Part shown: positions 1 through 7,777 of the stretch, in pieces
Layout of the letters: each line of letters begins with the position of its first letter
Position numbering within the stretch: the first letter of the stretch is position 1
DNA from: REEB95 sp963785735
GTDB taxonomy: Bacteria; Pseudomonadota; Alphaproteobacteria; ATCC43930; CGMCC-115725
NCBI GenBank assembly: GCA_963785735.1
Contig: CAWAWJ010000001.1
Span: 1,178,001-1,242,000 of the forward strand
Length of the DNA: 64,000 bases
Direction of reading: 5' to 3'
The notes under the pieces: generated by a model
Told to the model about the DNA's origin: nothing
Database searches by the model: none
Seen by the model: only the letters and a program-made list of their open reading frames with translations
Translations under genes and position numbers: made by a program

Positions 1-40
1 CCCGCGTCCCCTTGTCGCGTCTGCCCTGCACGCTTGGTGG

Positions 41-67
41 TTGACGCGCCGCCCGGTTCTCCATAAT
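41..67 (+). promoter_or_regulatory. possible serC promoter
   Basis: A TTGACG hexamer at 41-46 and CATAAT at 62-67 resemble sigma-70 elements, but the 15-base spacer is short. It lies about 60 bases before serC, which otherwise has no upstream gene in the window. Confidence 0.3.
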
Positions 68-82
68 TTCCTCGGCGGGACA

Positions 83-121
83 CGCCCCCCCAACGGGGCG
101 CATCTATTCTGCAAGGAATAG
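83..121 (+). promoter_or_regulatory. two small hairpins in the serC leader
   Basis: The first hairpin pairs CGCCCC (83-88) with GGGGCG (95-100). The second pairs CTATTC (104-109) with GAATAG (116-121) over a 6-base loop and takes in part of the AAGGAA ribosome binding site at 113-118. The second could tune serC translation. This is read directly from the bases; function is inferred. Confidence 0.35.
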
Positions 122-125
122 CGCC

Positions 126-1283
126 ATGAAGCCGAATCTCCGGCCCGCTAACCCGTCATTTTCATCCGGCCCCTGCGCCAAGCATCCTGGTTGGAGCCTG
201 GATGGGTTGAAAAATGCCCTGTTAGGCCGCTCGCACCGCGCCAAGCCCGGCCGCGCCAAGCTCAAAGAAGTGGTCGATCGGTCGCGCGCGATCCTCGGCA
301 TCCCCAACAACTATCGCGTCGCCATCGTCCCCGCCTCGGATACGGGCGCAGTCGAGATGGCGCTGTGGTCGCTCTTGGGCGCGCGCGGCTGCGATGTGCT
401 GGCCTGGGAGGTGTTCGGCGAAGGCTGGGTGACCGACATCGAGAAACAATTGAAGCTCAAGGATTTGCGCGTTTTCCGCGCGCCCTATGGCGAGATACCC
501 GATCTCACTCAGGTCGATTGGAACCGCGACGTGGTCTTCCCCTGGAACGGCACCACTTCGGGCGCGCGCGTGCCCAACGGCGACTGGATCAAACCGGACC
601 GCCAGGGCCTGGCCATTTGCGACGCCACCTCGGCGGTCTTCGCCATGGAGTTGCCCTGGTCCAAGCTCGATGTCGTCACCTGGTCCTGGCAGAAGGTGCT
701 GGGCGGCGAGGCGGCGCATGGCATGTTGGTACTCAGCCCCCGCGCGGTCGAAAGGCTGGAGAGCTACAAACCGGCGTGGCCCTTGCCCAAGATCTTCCGT
801 TTGACCTCCAAGGGCAAATTCGCCGAGGGGATATTCCAAGAGGAAACCATTAACACGCCTTCCATGCTGGCGGTCGAAGACGCGATCGACGGCCTCAAAT
901 GGGCGGAATCCGTTGGCGGTCTCGCTGGCTTGCGGGCGCGCAGCGAGACCAATCTTGCGGCCATAACCAAATGGGTCGCGCGCACCCCCTGGATCGCCTT
1001 CCTGGTGGCCGATCCGAAACTCCGCTCCTCCACCTCGGTTTGTCTCAAATTGGCCGATGAGTGGTTTTTACGCTTGTCGCCCGAGGCGCAGCGCGCCCAG
1101 GTAAAGCGGCTTGAGGCGCTCTTGGATGCCGAGGGTGTGGCCTATGACATCGCCGGTCACCGCGATGCGCCGCCTGGCTTGCGCATCTGGTGCGGCTCGA
1201 CGGTCGAGACCCGCGATGTCGAGGCGCTGCTGCCCTGGCTCGATTGGGCTTTCGCCGAAATTCGCCGCGCCGCCGCGGCCTGA
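126..1283 (+). CDS. serC: phosphoserine aminotransferase
   Basis: SerC is a PLP enzyme that converts 3-phosphohydroxypyruvate and glutamate to O-phosphoserine in serine synthesis. It also acts in pyridoxal phosphate synthesis. The 385-residue product matches the longer SerC variant found in alphaproteobacteria. The N-terminal part carries the SSGPCAKHPGW substrate region, and the PLP lysine is expected at K190 in WSWQKVLGG. The ATG has an AAGGAA site 7 bases upstream. serA follows after 8 bases, so the two consecutive steps of the pathway are co-transcribed. Confidence 0.95.
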   Translation: MKPNLRPANPSFSSGPCAKHPGWSLDGLKNALLGRSHRAKPGRAKLKEVVDRSRAILGIPNNYRVAIVPASDTGAVEMALWSLLGARGCDVLAWEVFGEGWVTDIEKQLKLKDLRVFRAPYGEIPDLTQVDWNRDVVFPWNGTTSGARVPNGDWIKPDRQGLAICDATSAVFAMELPWSKLDVVTWSWQKVLGGEAAHGMLVLSPRAVERLESYKPAWPLPKIFRLTSKGKFAEGIFQEETINTPSMLAVEDAIDGLKWAESVGGLAGLRARSETNLAAITKWVARTPWIAFLVADPKLRSSTSVCLKLADEWFLRLSPEAQRAQVKRLEALLDAEGVAYDIAGHRDAPPGLRIWCGSTVETRDVEALLPWLDWAFAEIRRAAAA

Positions 1284-1291
1284 GCATCGCC

Positions 1292-2869
1292 ATGCCCAGA
1301 GTTTTGATTTCCGACGAGCTGAGCCCACGCGCGGTCGCCATTTTCAAGGAACGCGGCGTCGAAACCGTTGTCAACACCAAGCTTTCGCCCGACGAACTCA
1401 AGAAGATCATCGGCGAGTTCGATGGCCTGGCCGTGCGCTCCGCCACCAAGGTGACCAAGCCGGTGCTGGACGCCGCCAAGAAGCTCAAGGTGATCGGCCG
1501 CGCCGGCATCGGCGTCGACAACATCGACGTTCCCGCCGCCACGCAACGCGGCATCGTCGTGATGAACACGCCCTTCGGCAATTCGATCACCACGGCGGAG
1601 CACGCCATCGCCTTGATGATGGCGCTGGCGCGCCAATTGCCCGCCGCCGACCGCTCGACCCAGGCCGGTAAATGGGAGAAGACGCGCTTCATGGGCGTCG
1701 AGTTGACGGGCAAGGTGCTGGGCGTGATCGGCTGCGGCAATGTCGGCTCGATCGTCGCCGACCGCGGCTTAGGCCTGAAGATGAAGGTCGTGGCCTATGA
1801 CCCGTTCCTGTCGCCCGAACGCGCGGTCCAGCTCGGTGTGGAGAAGGTCGAGCTCGACGCGTTGCTGGCGCGCGCCGATTTCATCACCCTCCACACGCCC
1901 ATGACCGAGGCGACCAAGGGCATCATCGACGCCAAGGCGTTGGCCAAGACCAAGAAGGGCGTGCGCATCATCAATTGCGCGCGCGGCGGGCTTATCGTCG
2001 AGGCGGACCTCAAGGCGGCGCTCGACTCAGGGCAGGTCGCGGGCGCGGCGCTCGACGTGTTCCCGGTCGAGCCGGCCAAGGAGAACGCGCTTTTCGGCAA
2101 CGACAATGTCATCGCCACGCCGCATCTGGGCGCCTCGACCAACGAGGCGCAGGAGAACGTGGCGCTCCAAGTCGCCGAGCAGATGGCGGATTTCCTCATG
2201 ACCGGCGCCGTCGTCAACGCGCTCAACATGCCCTCGCTTTCGGCCGAGGAAGCCAAACGACTCAAGCCCTATATGAAGCTCGCCGAGCAATTGGGCTCCT
2301 TCGCCGGCCAGCTCACATTGTCCGGGCTGAAGAACATATCCCTCGAATACGAGGGCGCCGCCGCCGAGCTCAACATCAAGCCGCTGACCGCGATCACGCT
2401 TACCGCCCTCTTGGGCCCGCAACTCGACGCGGTCAACATGGTCAACGCGCCGATCCTGTGCAAGGAACGTGGCATCGCCGTCTTGGAAACCCGCAGCACC
2501 GAGCCCTCGGCTTTCCAGACGTTGATCCGCGTCACCGTCAAGGGCGAGAACGGCGCGCGCAGCGTCGCCGGAACCCTCTTCGGCGGAGACCGGCCGCGCA
2601 TCGTCGACATCGAGGGCATATCGCTCGAGGCCGAGTTGGGGCCGCACATGCTGTTCGTGCGCAACCGCGACAAGCCGGGCTTCATCGGCAATCTTGGCCG
2701 CAGCCTGGGCGAGGCCGGCGTCAACATCGCGACCTTCCATCTCGGCCGCGCGGGCCCGGGCCAGGACGCCATCTGCCTGGTGCAGATCGACCAGCCCCTG
2801 GGCGAAGTGCTTCTGGCCAAGGTGCGCGGTATCGCCAACGTAGTCCAGGCGGTTGAGCTGCATTTCTGA
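1292..2869 (+). CDS. serA: D-3-phosphoglycerate dehydrogenase
   Basis: SerA oxidises 3-phosphoglycerate to 3-phosphohydroxypyruvate with NAD, the first step of serine synthesis. The 525-residue protein has a D-isomer hydroxyacid dehydrogenase core with the NAD motif GCGNVG at 147-152 and the catalytic Arg231 (CARGG), Glu260 and His278 (PHLGAS). An intervening domain and a C-terminal ACT domain (about 450-525) mark the long, serine-sensing form. The frame stays open upstream, but the ATG at 1292 gives the family N terminus MPRVLISDELS and sits 8 bases after serC. Confidence 0.96.
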   Translation: MPRVLISDELSPRAVAIFKERGVETVVNTKLSPDELKKIIGEFDGLAVRSATKVTKPVLDAAKKLKVIGRAGIGVDNIDVPAATQRGIVVMNTPFGNSITTAEHAIALMMALARQLPAADRSTQAGKWEKTRFMGVELTGKVLGVIGCGNVGSIVADRGLGLKMKVVAYDPFLSPERAVQLGVEKVELDALLARADFITLHTPMTEATKGIIDAKALAKTKKGVRIINCARGGLIVEADLKAALDSGQVAGAALDVFPVEPAKENALFGNDNVIATPHLGASTNEAQENVALQVAEQMADFLMTGAVVNALNMPSLSAEEAKRLKPYMKLAEQLGSFAGQLTLSGLKNISLEYEGAAAELNIKPLTAITLTALLGPQLDAVNMVNAPILCKERGIAVLETRSTEPSAFQTLIRVTVKGENGARSVAGTLFGGDRPRIVDIEGISLEAELGPHMLFVRNRDKPGFIGNLGRSLGEAGVNIATFHLGRAGPGQDAICLVQIDQPLGEVLLAKVRGIANVVQAVELHF

Positions 2870-3005
2870 TTCTGTCTTTTCCGTGATCATTCCCGGCGAT
2901 TACAAAAATTTAAGCCAGCGCGTTTTCCGGCTTTTTGCCACATCCGCCGCCTATATCGGATAGGCGCCCGGGCATTTCGCCTGGGCCATGTCACGGAGAC
3001 ATCCC

Positions 3006-3149
3006 ATGACTGGGCTTTATCGATACGGCAAGGTTGTAGCGGCCGCGGCGCTGCTGGCGATTCTCGCCGGCTGCGTGGTCGTGCCGGTGGGCGGTTATTA
3101 CGGGCCGCATCCGCATTACTACGGCGGTGGCGGCTACTACTACCGTTAA
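3006..3149 (+). CDS. tiny Tyr/Gly-rich lipoprotein
   Basis: This 47-residue ORF is short but well supported. A GGAG site lies 7 bases before the ATG. The product has a basic N terminus (MTGLYRYGK), a hydrophobic stretch of Ala, Leu and Val, and a lipobox LAGC with Cys23 as the likely lipidated residue. The mature part is only about 25 residues and is made almost wholly of Gly, Tyr, His, Pro and Val, ending YYGGGGYYYR. Small Tyr/Gly-rich lipoproteins occur in many proteobacteria with unknown roles. No function is assigned. It stands alone between serA and hisZ and is followed by a perfect hairpin. Confidence 0.75.
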   Translation: MTGLYRYGKVVAAAALLAILAGCVVVPVGGYYGPHPHYYGGGGYYYR

Positions 3150-3182
3150 CGACGACTCCTCGTTGAACGGGGTTGATTAGCC

Positions 3183-3210
3183 CGGCGGCAACAGGGTTTT
3201 GTTGCCGCCG
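3183..3210 (+). terminator. perfect hairpin between the lipoprotein gene and hisZ
   Basis: CGGCGGCAACA (3183-3193) pairs perfectly with TGTTGCCGCCG (3200-3210) around a 6-base loop. No T-run follows, so it is not a classical intrinsic terminator. It could end or stabilise the lipoprotein mRNA or act in the hisZ leader, whose ATG is 28 bases further on. Confidence 0.45.
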
Positions 3211-3237
3211 CCGTGCAAAACGGCTATTCCGGCCCCC

Positions 3238-4395
3238 ATGAATGAATCGCTGCACAAGGCGCTGCTGCCCGAAGGCCTGCGCGACCTGCTGCCGCCCGAT
3301 GCCGGCATCGAGGCCGAGGTGGCGGCGCGGTTGATGGCGGTGCTCACGAGCCACGGCTATGAGCGGGTCAAGCCGCCCTTGGCCGAGTTCGAGGAGAATC
3401 TGCTCTCAGGCGCCGGATCGGCCATGGCGCCGGACACCTTCCGCCTGATGGATCCGGTGTCGGGCCGCATGATCGGCCTGCGCGCCGACATGACGCCGCA
3501 AGTGGCGCGTATCGCCGCCACCAGGCTCAAGAAATCGGCCCGGCCATTGCGCCTGTGCTATGCCGGCCAGGTGTTGCGCGTGCGCGGCAGCCAGCTCCGC
3601 CCAGAGCGCCAGGTGGGGCAGGTGGGCGCGGAGTTGATCGGCACGGATTCGGTATCCGCCGATGTCGAGGCGATCGCGGTCGCGGCCGAGGCGCTGGCCT
3701 CGCTCGGCATCATCGGCCTGACGGTCGATCTGACCTTGCCCACCCTGGTGCCGGCGGTATGCAACGCCTTCAAACTCGACGTCGAGGCGGCGCTGGCGGT
3801 GCGCCGCGCGCTCGACCACAAGGACGCGGCCGCGCTCAAAGCGGCTTCGGGCAAGGCGGGCTCCCTGCTGGGCGATCTCTTGAAGGCGGCGGGGGAGGGC
3901 GCCAAGGCGCAAAAGGCGCTGGCGGCGCTCGACCTGCCGAAGGATGCGGCGGCGGAACGCGCGCGGCTGGGTGAGGTGGTGGTGCGGCTCAAATCCGCCG
4001 TGCCCGGCCTCGGCTTCACCATCGATCCGGTCGAGAATCGCGGCTTCGAATATCACACCGGCATCAGCTTCAGCTTCTTCGCGCAGGATGTGCGCGGCGA
4101 ATTGGGCCGCGGTGGGCGTTACCGCACCGATAGCGGGCCGGAGAAGAACGGGGCCGAGGATGCCACCGGCTTCACGCTTTACACCGATACCGTGCTTCAG
4201 GCCGTGCCCGGCACCGTGCCGGCGAAGCGCGTCTATGTGCCGGAAGGGGCCGATCCCGCCATTGCGCGCCGCCTGCGCGAGCAAGGCTGGATCACCGTGG
4301 CCGCGCTCGGCTCCGGCATGGACTCGCGCCAAGAGGCCAAGCGGCTCGATTGCGGCCATTTGCTCGAAAACGGCAAGCCGATAGCCTTAAGCTGA
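3238..4395 (+). CDS. hisZ: ATP phosphoribosyltransferase regulatory subunit
   Basis: HisZ is a catalytically inactive relative of histidyl-tRNA synthetase. It activates the short form of HisG, the first enzyme of histidine synthesis. The 385-residue protein has the class II synthetase-like core, with GLRDLLPP near the start, a motif-2-like region (FRLMDPVSGRMIGLRADMT) and the RPERQVGQVGAELIG stretch. It lacks the C-terminal anticodon-binding domain of a true HisRS. The ATG at 3238 gives the family start; an upstream in-frame start only adds a Pro-rich tail. purA follows after 21 bases, a pairing common in Rhodospirillales. hisG is not in the window. Confidence 0.9.
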   Translation: MNESLHKALLPEGLRDLLPPDAGIEAEVAARLMAVLTSHGYERVKPPLAEFEENLLSGAGSAMAPDTFRLMDPVSGRMIGLRADMTPQVARIAATRLKKSARPLRLCYAGQVLRVRGSQLRPERQVGQVGAELIGTDSVSADVEAIAVAAEALASLGIIGLTVDLTLPTLVPAVCNAFKLDVEAALAVRRALDHKDAAALKAASGKAGSLLGDLLKAAGEGAKAQKALAALDLPKDAAAERARLGEVVVRLKSAVPGLGFTIDPVENRGFEYHTGISFSFFAQDVRGELGRGGRYRTDSGPEKNGAEDATGFTLYTDTVLQAVPGTVPAKRVYVPEGADPAIARRLREQGWITVAALGSGMDSRQEAKRLDCGHLLENGKPIALS

Positions 4396-4416
4396 GAATC
4401 CGGGGACAATCTTTTC

Positions 4417-5709
4417 ATGGCGAATGTCGCGGTGATCGGCGCCCAATGGGGCGACGAGGGCAAGGGGAAGATCGTCGATTGGCTGAGCGAGCGCGCCGAC
4501 GTGGTGGTGCGCTTCCAGGGCGGCCACAATGCCGGCCATACCCTGGTCATCGGCAATGTCGAATACCGCCTGAGCCTTCTGCCCTCGGGCGTGGTGCGCC
4601 CGGGCAAGCTCTCGATCATCGGCAATGGCGTGGTGGTCGATCCCTGGGCGCTGATCAAGGAGATCGAGACGATCAAGTCGAAGGGCGTCACTGTCACGCC
4701 CGCGAGCTTGCGCGTCGCCGATAACGTGACCTTGATCCTGCCTTCGCATGCCGCCATCGACCGTGCGCGGGAAGAGGCGCGTGGCGCGGCCAAGCTCGGC
4801 ACCACCGGCCGCGGCATCGGGCCGGCCTATGAGGACAAGGTCGGCCGCCGCGCGCTGCGCCTGTGCGATTTGGCCGATGCGGCTTCGCTTCCGGCCAAGC
4901 TCGACGCCTTGCTGCTGCATCACAACGCGCTGTTGCGTGGATTGGGCGCGGCCGAAATCGAGGTGGCGCCGCTGCTCAAATCGCTCCGGGACATCGCGCC
5001 CAAGGTGCTGCCCTATGCCGACCAGGTGTGGGAGATTCTCGACAAGAAACGCCGGGCCAAGAAACGCATTCTGTTCGAGGGCGCGCAGGGCGTGATGCTC
5101 GACGTCGATCACGGGACATATCCCTACGTCACCTCCTCGCACACCCATCCCGGCCAGGCCGCCTCGGGCTCGGGCCTCGGCACCGGCGCGGTGGGCTACG
5201 TGCTCGGCATCACCAAGGCCTACACCACGCGGGTCGGCAGCGGCCCGTTCCCGACCGAATTGACCGACAAGACCGGCCAGACGCTGGGCGAGCGCGGCAA
5301 GGAATTCGGCGTCGTCACCGGCCGCAAACGCCGCTGCGGCTGGTTCGACGCGGTGATGGTGCGCCAGGCGGTGAAGATCGCTGGCATCGCCGGCATCGCG
5401 CTCACCAAAATCGACGTGCTCGACGCCTTCCCCGAGATCAAGCTTTGCGTGGGCTACCGTCTCAGGGGCAAGACCATCCCGTATCTCCCGGCGGGGGCAG
5501 AAGAGCAGGCGGCGGTCGAGCCGGTCTACGAAACCATGAAGGGCTGGAACGAAACGACGCGCGGCGTGCGCGATTGGGCCAAGCTGCCGGCGCTCGCGGT
5601 CAAATATATCCGGCGCATTGAAGAGTTGATCGAGGCTCCTGTCGCGATGCTGTCCACCAGCCCCGAACGCGACGACACCGTTCTGCTGCGCGACCCATTC
5701 AAGGATTAA
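4417..5709 (+). CDS. purA: adenylosuccinate synthetase
   Basis: PurA joins IMP and aspartate using GTP to make adenylosuccinate, the first committed step to AMP. The 430-residue product has the hallmark GDEGKGK loop at 12-18, the GGHNAGHT motif, and GTTGRGIGPAYEDK. Length is normal for the family. It follows hisZ closely and probably shares its transcript, which would link histidine and purine supply. Its stop overlaps the stop of the convergent hydrolase gene by 3 bases. Confidence 0.97.
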   Translation: MANVAVIGAQWGDEGKGKIVDWLSERADVVVRFQGGHNAGHTLVIGNVEYRLSLLPSGVVRPGKLSIIGNGVVVDPWALIKEIETIKSKGVTVTPASLRVADNVTLILPSHAAIDRAREEARGAAKLGTTGRGIGPAYEDKVGRRALRLCDLADAASLPAKLDALLLHHNALLRGLGAAEIEVAPLLKSLRDIAPKVLPYADQVWEILDKKRRAKKRILFEGAQGVMLDVDHGTYPYVTSSHTHPGQAASGSGLGTGAVGYVLGITKAYTTRVGSGPFPTELTDKTGQTLGERGKEFGVVTGRKRRCGWFDAVMVRQAVKIAGIAGIALTKIDVLDAFPEIKLCVGYRLRGKTIPYLPAGAEEQAAVEPVYETMKGWNETTRGVRDWAKLPALAVKYIRRIEELIEAPVAMLSTSPERDDTVLLRDPFKD

Positions 5710-6365
5710 ACGACTTTCGCCGGTCGTTTGTGGCGGTTGCCCGATATATAGCTCTCGATAACGCCGCTCAGTTCGTCGAGTTGCTCGGAAAAGAAATGAT
5801 CGGCGCCCGCGATGACTCGGTAGGTGACGGCGATGTCGCGCTGGCCTTGCAGCCGCCCGGCCAACGCCTTCACCCCTTCGGGCGGAACGATCTGGTCCTG
5901 GTCGCCTTGCACGATCAATCCCGAAGCCGGCAGCCGCGGCAACGCGCTGAAATCCGCCAGGTTCACCGGCGGTGCCACGGCGACGAAGCCGCCGATTTCC
6001 GGCCGCCGCGCCAAAAGCTGCATGGCGATCCAGGCGCCGAAGGAAAAGCCGCCGATCCAAAAGCTCTCGGCCTCGGGGTTGGCGGCCTGGAGCCAGTCGA
6101 GCGCCGCCGCGGCGTCGGCCAACTCACCCTCGCCGCCGCCCCATGCGCCCTGGCTCTTGCCGACGCCGCGGAAATTGAAGCGCAAGGCGGCAAAGCCGCT
6201 GCGCGAAAAAGCGTGGAACAGGGTATAGACCACCTTGTTGTTCATGGTGCCGCCATGCTGCGGATGGGGGTGCAGCAGCAGCGCCGCCGATGCGTGCTTG
6301 TCCTTGGCCGGCTGATAGCGGGCTTCGAGCCGCCCGGCCGGACCGATCAGGCTTAACTCAGGCAT
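5706..6365 (-). CDS. alpha/beta hydrolase
   Basis: This is a 219-residue soluble alpha/beta-hydrolase of the small dienelactone-hydrolase-like type (COG2945 group). It has the early HPHPQHGGTMNNK oxyanion-region motif, FNFRGVGKSQG, the nucleophile elbow GGFSFGAW with the catalytic Ser, a late Asp (GDQDQIVP) and the catalytic His in GADHFF. The substrate is unknown. It is divergent from cysE, and relatives often lie next to cysE/iscR in related genomes, but a link to sulfur metabolism is only contextual. Confidence 0.85.
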   Translation of the reverse strand: MPELSLIGPAGRLEARYQPAKDKHASAALLLHPHPQHGGTMNNKVVYTLFHAFSRSGFAALRFNFRGVGKSQGAWGGGEGELADAAAALDWLQAANPEAESFWIGGFSFGAWIAMQLLARRPEIGGFVAVAPPVNLADFSALPRLPASGLIVQGDQDQIVPPEGVKALAGRLQGQRDIAVTYRVIAGADHFFSEQLDELSGVIESYISGNRHKRPAKVV

Positions 6366-6404
6366 CGCCGCCCTTTACCCATCCCAGCGCGCGCACCATA
6401 TCCC

Positions 6405-6461
6405 ACTCAGTAACTCGGGTATTGAGCCGGGAAACCCCAGAAAACTCAGTAAACCATGGTT
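6405..6461 (+). promoter_or_regulatory. direct repeats and palindrome upstream of cysE-isc
   Basis: ACTCAGTAA occurs twice, at 6405-6413 and 6444-6452, 39 bases apart. A perfect 10-base palindrome AACCATGGTT lies at 6452-6461, just upstream of the likely -35 box. These are candidate operator elements for the operon, possibly for its own IscR. The assignment to IscR is a guess. Confidence 0.35.
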
Positions 6462-6478
6462 ATCCTGGCCCGATATAC

Positions 6479-6508
6479 TTGATCGTCTTACTAGGGCTCG
6501 GCTATAGT
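6479..6508 (+). promoter_or_regulatory. likely cysE-isc operon promoter
   Basis: TTGATC (6479-6484) and TATAGT (6503-6508) are separated by 18 bases, a good sigma-70-like pair. It is about 45 bases before the cysE start. A second TATACT at 6474-6479 overlaps the -35 box and might be an alternative -10. Confidence 0.55.
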
Positions 6509-6553
6509 CCCGGCCCCTTTGGCGGCGCCCCATCCTAGCAAACGGACCCCCTG

Positions 6554-7282
6554 ATGTTGAAGCACCTGCAAGACGATATCAGCCATGTGTTGAAGCTGGA
6601 CCCCGCCGCCCGTTCGCAACTCGAGGTGCTGCTGTGCTACCCCGGCATTCATGCCGTGCTCTATCACCGCGCCGCGCATTGGCTGTGGAACCACGGCCGC
6701 ATGCTGCTGGCGCGTTTCGTCTCGCATCTCGGGCGTTTTTTCACCGGCATCGAGATTCATCCCGCCGCCCAGATCGGCAACCGCTTGTTCATCGACCATG
6801 GCGGCGGCGTGGTGATTGGTGAAACCACGATCATCGGCGACGATGTGACGCTCTACCAGGGCGTGACCTTGGGCGGCACTACCCTCAACCGCGGCGCCAA
6901 GCGCCATCCCACGCTCGAGGACGGTGTCATCATCGGCGCCGGCGCCAAGATTCTCGGTAACTTCACCGTCGGCAAGGACGCGCGCGTTGGCGCCAACGCT
7001 GTCGTGTTGCACGCGGTTCCCGCCGGTGCCTCGGTCGCCGGCATTCCAGCCAAGGAACTCGGCGCCAAGCTCGAAGCGCCCAAGAACTTTCTGCCTTACG
7101 GCACGCCTTGCGAGGATCTGCCCGATCCGATCGCGCGTTGCGTCGCGAGCCTGATGGACGAGGTCGCAACGCTCAAGACGCGCCTCGCCGAACTCGAATC
7201 GAAGAAGCCAACAACCGGAGCAGAAGTGCTGCCTTTCGCCGAAGGCGAGACGCCGCCGCGCGGCCAGCGCCGCAAGCTCTGA
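6554..7282 (+). CDS. cysE: serine O-acetyltransferase
   Basis: CysE acetylates serine with acetyl-CoA, giving O-acetylserine, the carbon acceptor for cysteine synthesis. The 242-residue protein shows a helical N-terminal region followed by left-handed beta-helix hexapeptide repeats (about 75-180) with the IDHGGGVVIGETTIIGD active-site segment and GGTTLNRGAKRHPTL. It is the first gene of an operon that continues into iscR and two cysteine desulfurases, so it supplies cysteine to the enzymes that then strip its sulfur. Confidence 0.95.
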   Translation: MLKHLQDDISHVLKLDPAARSQLEVLLCYPGIHAVLYHRAAHWLWNHGRMLLARFVSHLGRFFTGIEIHPAAQIGNRLFIDHGGGVVIGETTIIGDDVTLYQGVTLGGTTLNRGAKRHPTLEDGVIIGAGAKILGNFTVGKDARVGANAVVLHAVPAGASVAGIPAKELGAKLEAPKNFLPYGTPCEDLPDPIARCVASLMDEVATLKTRLAELESKKPTTGAEVLPFAEGETPPRGQRRKL

Positions 7283-7294
7283 CGGGAGACAGCC

Positions 7295-7777
7295 ATGCGA
7301 TTGAGCACCAAGGGACGTTACGCGGTGATGGCGCTGGTCGACATCGCCAAATACGGCAAGGGCGAACCGATCTCGCTGGCCGATATCGCCGAGCGCCAAG
7401 TGATCTCGTTGTCATATCTGGAGCAGCTTTTCGCCAAGCTGCGCGGCGCCGATCTGGTCAAGAGCGTGCGCGGCCCGGGGGGCGGCTATCTCTTGTCGCA
7501 CGGCGCGGGATTCACGCGCATTTCCGACATCATCCTGGCGGTGGACGAGCCGATCCGCGCCACGCGCTGCACCCCCGCCGCGCCGATGAGTTGCGGCGGC
7601 AACAACACCCGCTGCCTCACCCACGATCTGTGGGAGGAACTCGGCAACCAGATACACCTCTATTTGAGTTCGGTGACGCTGGCGGATGTGTGCGAGAATC
7701 GCATCTTGGGCAGCAGCGGCGCGCTGCACCGCAACCGCATCGACCGGCCCGCCGCCCCGGCCGACGCCGCGCAATGA
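7295..7777 (+). CDS. iscR: Rrf2-family Fe-S cluster sensor regulator
   Basis: This 160-residue Rrf2 protein has the winged-helix start MRLSTKGRYAVMALVDIA and the recognition region SLADIAERQVISLSYLEQLF. Cluster ligands are visible as Cys92, Cys100, Cys107 and His110. E. coli IscR has three Cys and one His in similar order, so this is an IscR that binds a [2Fe-2S] cluster. The Cys spacing (7 and 6 residues between them) is slightly wider than in E. coli. It probably controls its own operon. Its stop overlaps the next start as ATGA. Confidence 0.92.
   Translation: MRLSTKGRYAVMALVDIAKYGKGEPISLADIAERQVISLSYLEQLFAKLRGADLVKSVRGPGGGYLLSHGAGFTRISDIILAVDEPIRATRCTPAAPMSCGGNNTRCLTHDLWEELGNQIHLYLSSVTLADVCENRILGSSGALHRNRIDRPAAPADAAQ

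Noticed and set aside
3238..4395. Histidyl-tRNA synthetase
   Set aside because: It lacks the anticodon-binding C-terminal domain and has the shorter HisZ length and motifs.
4387..6060. 557-codon open frame antisense to purA
   Set aside because: Opposite an unambiguous purA; no domain or start signal.
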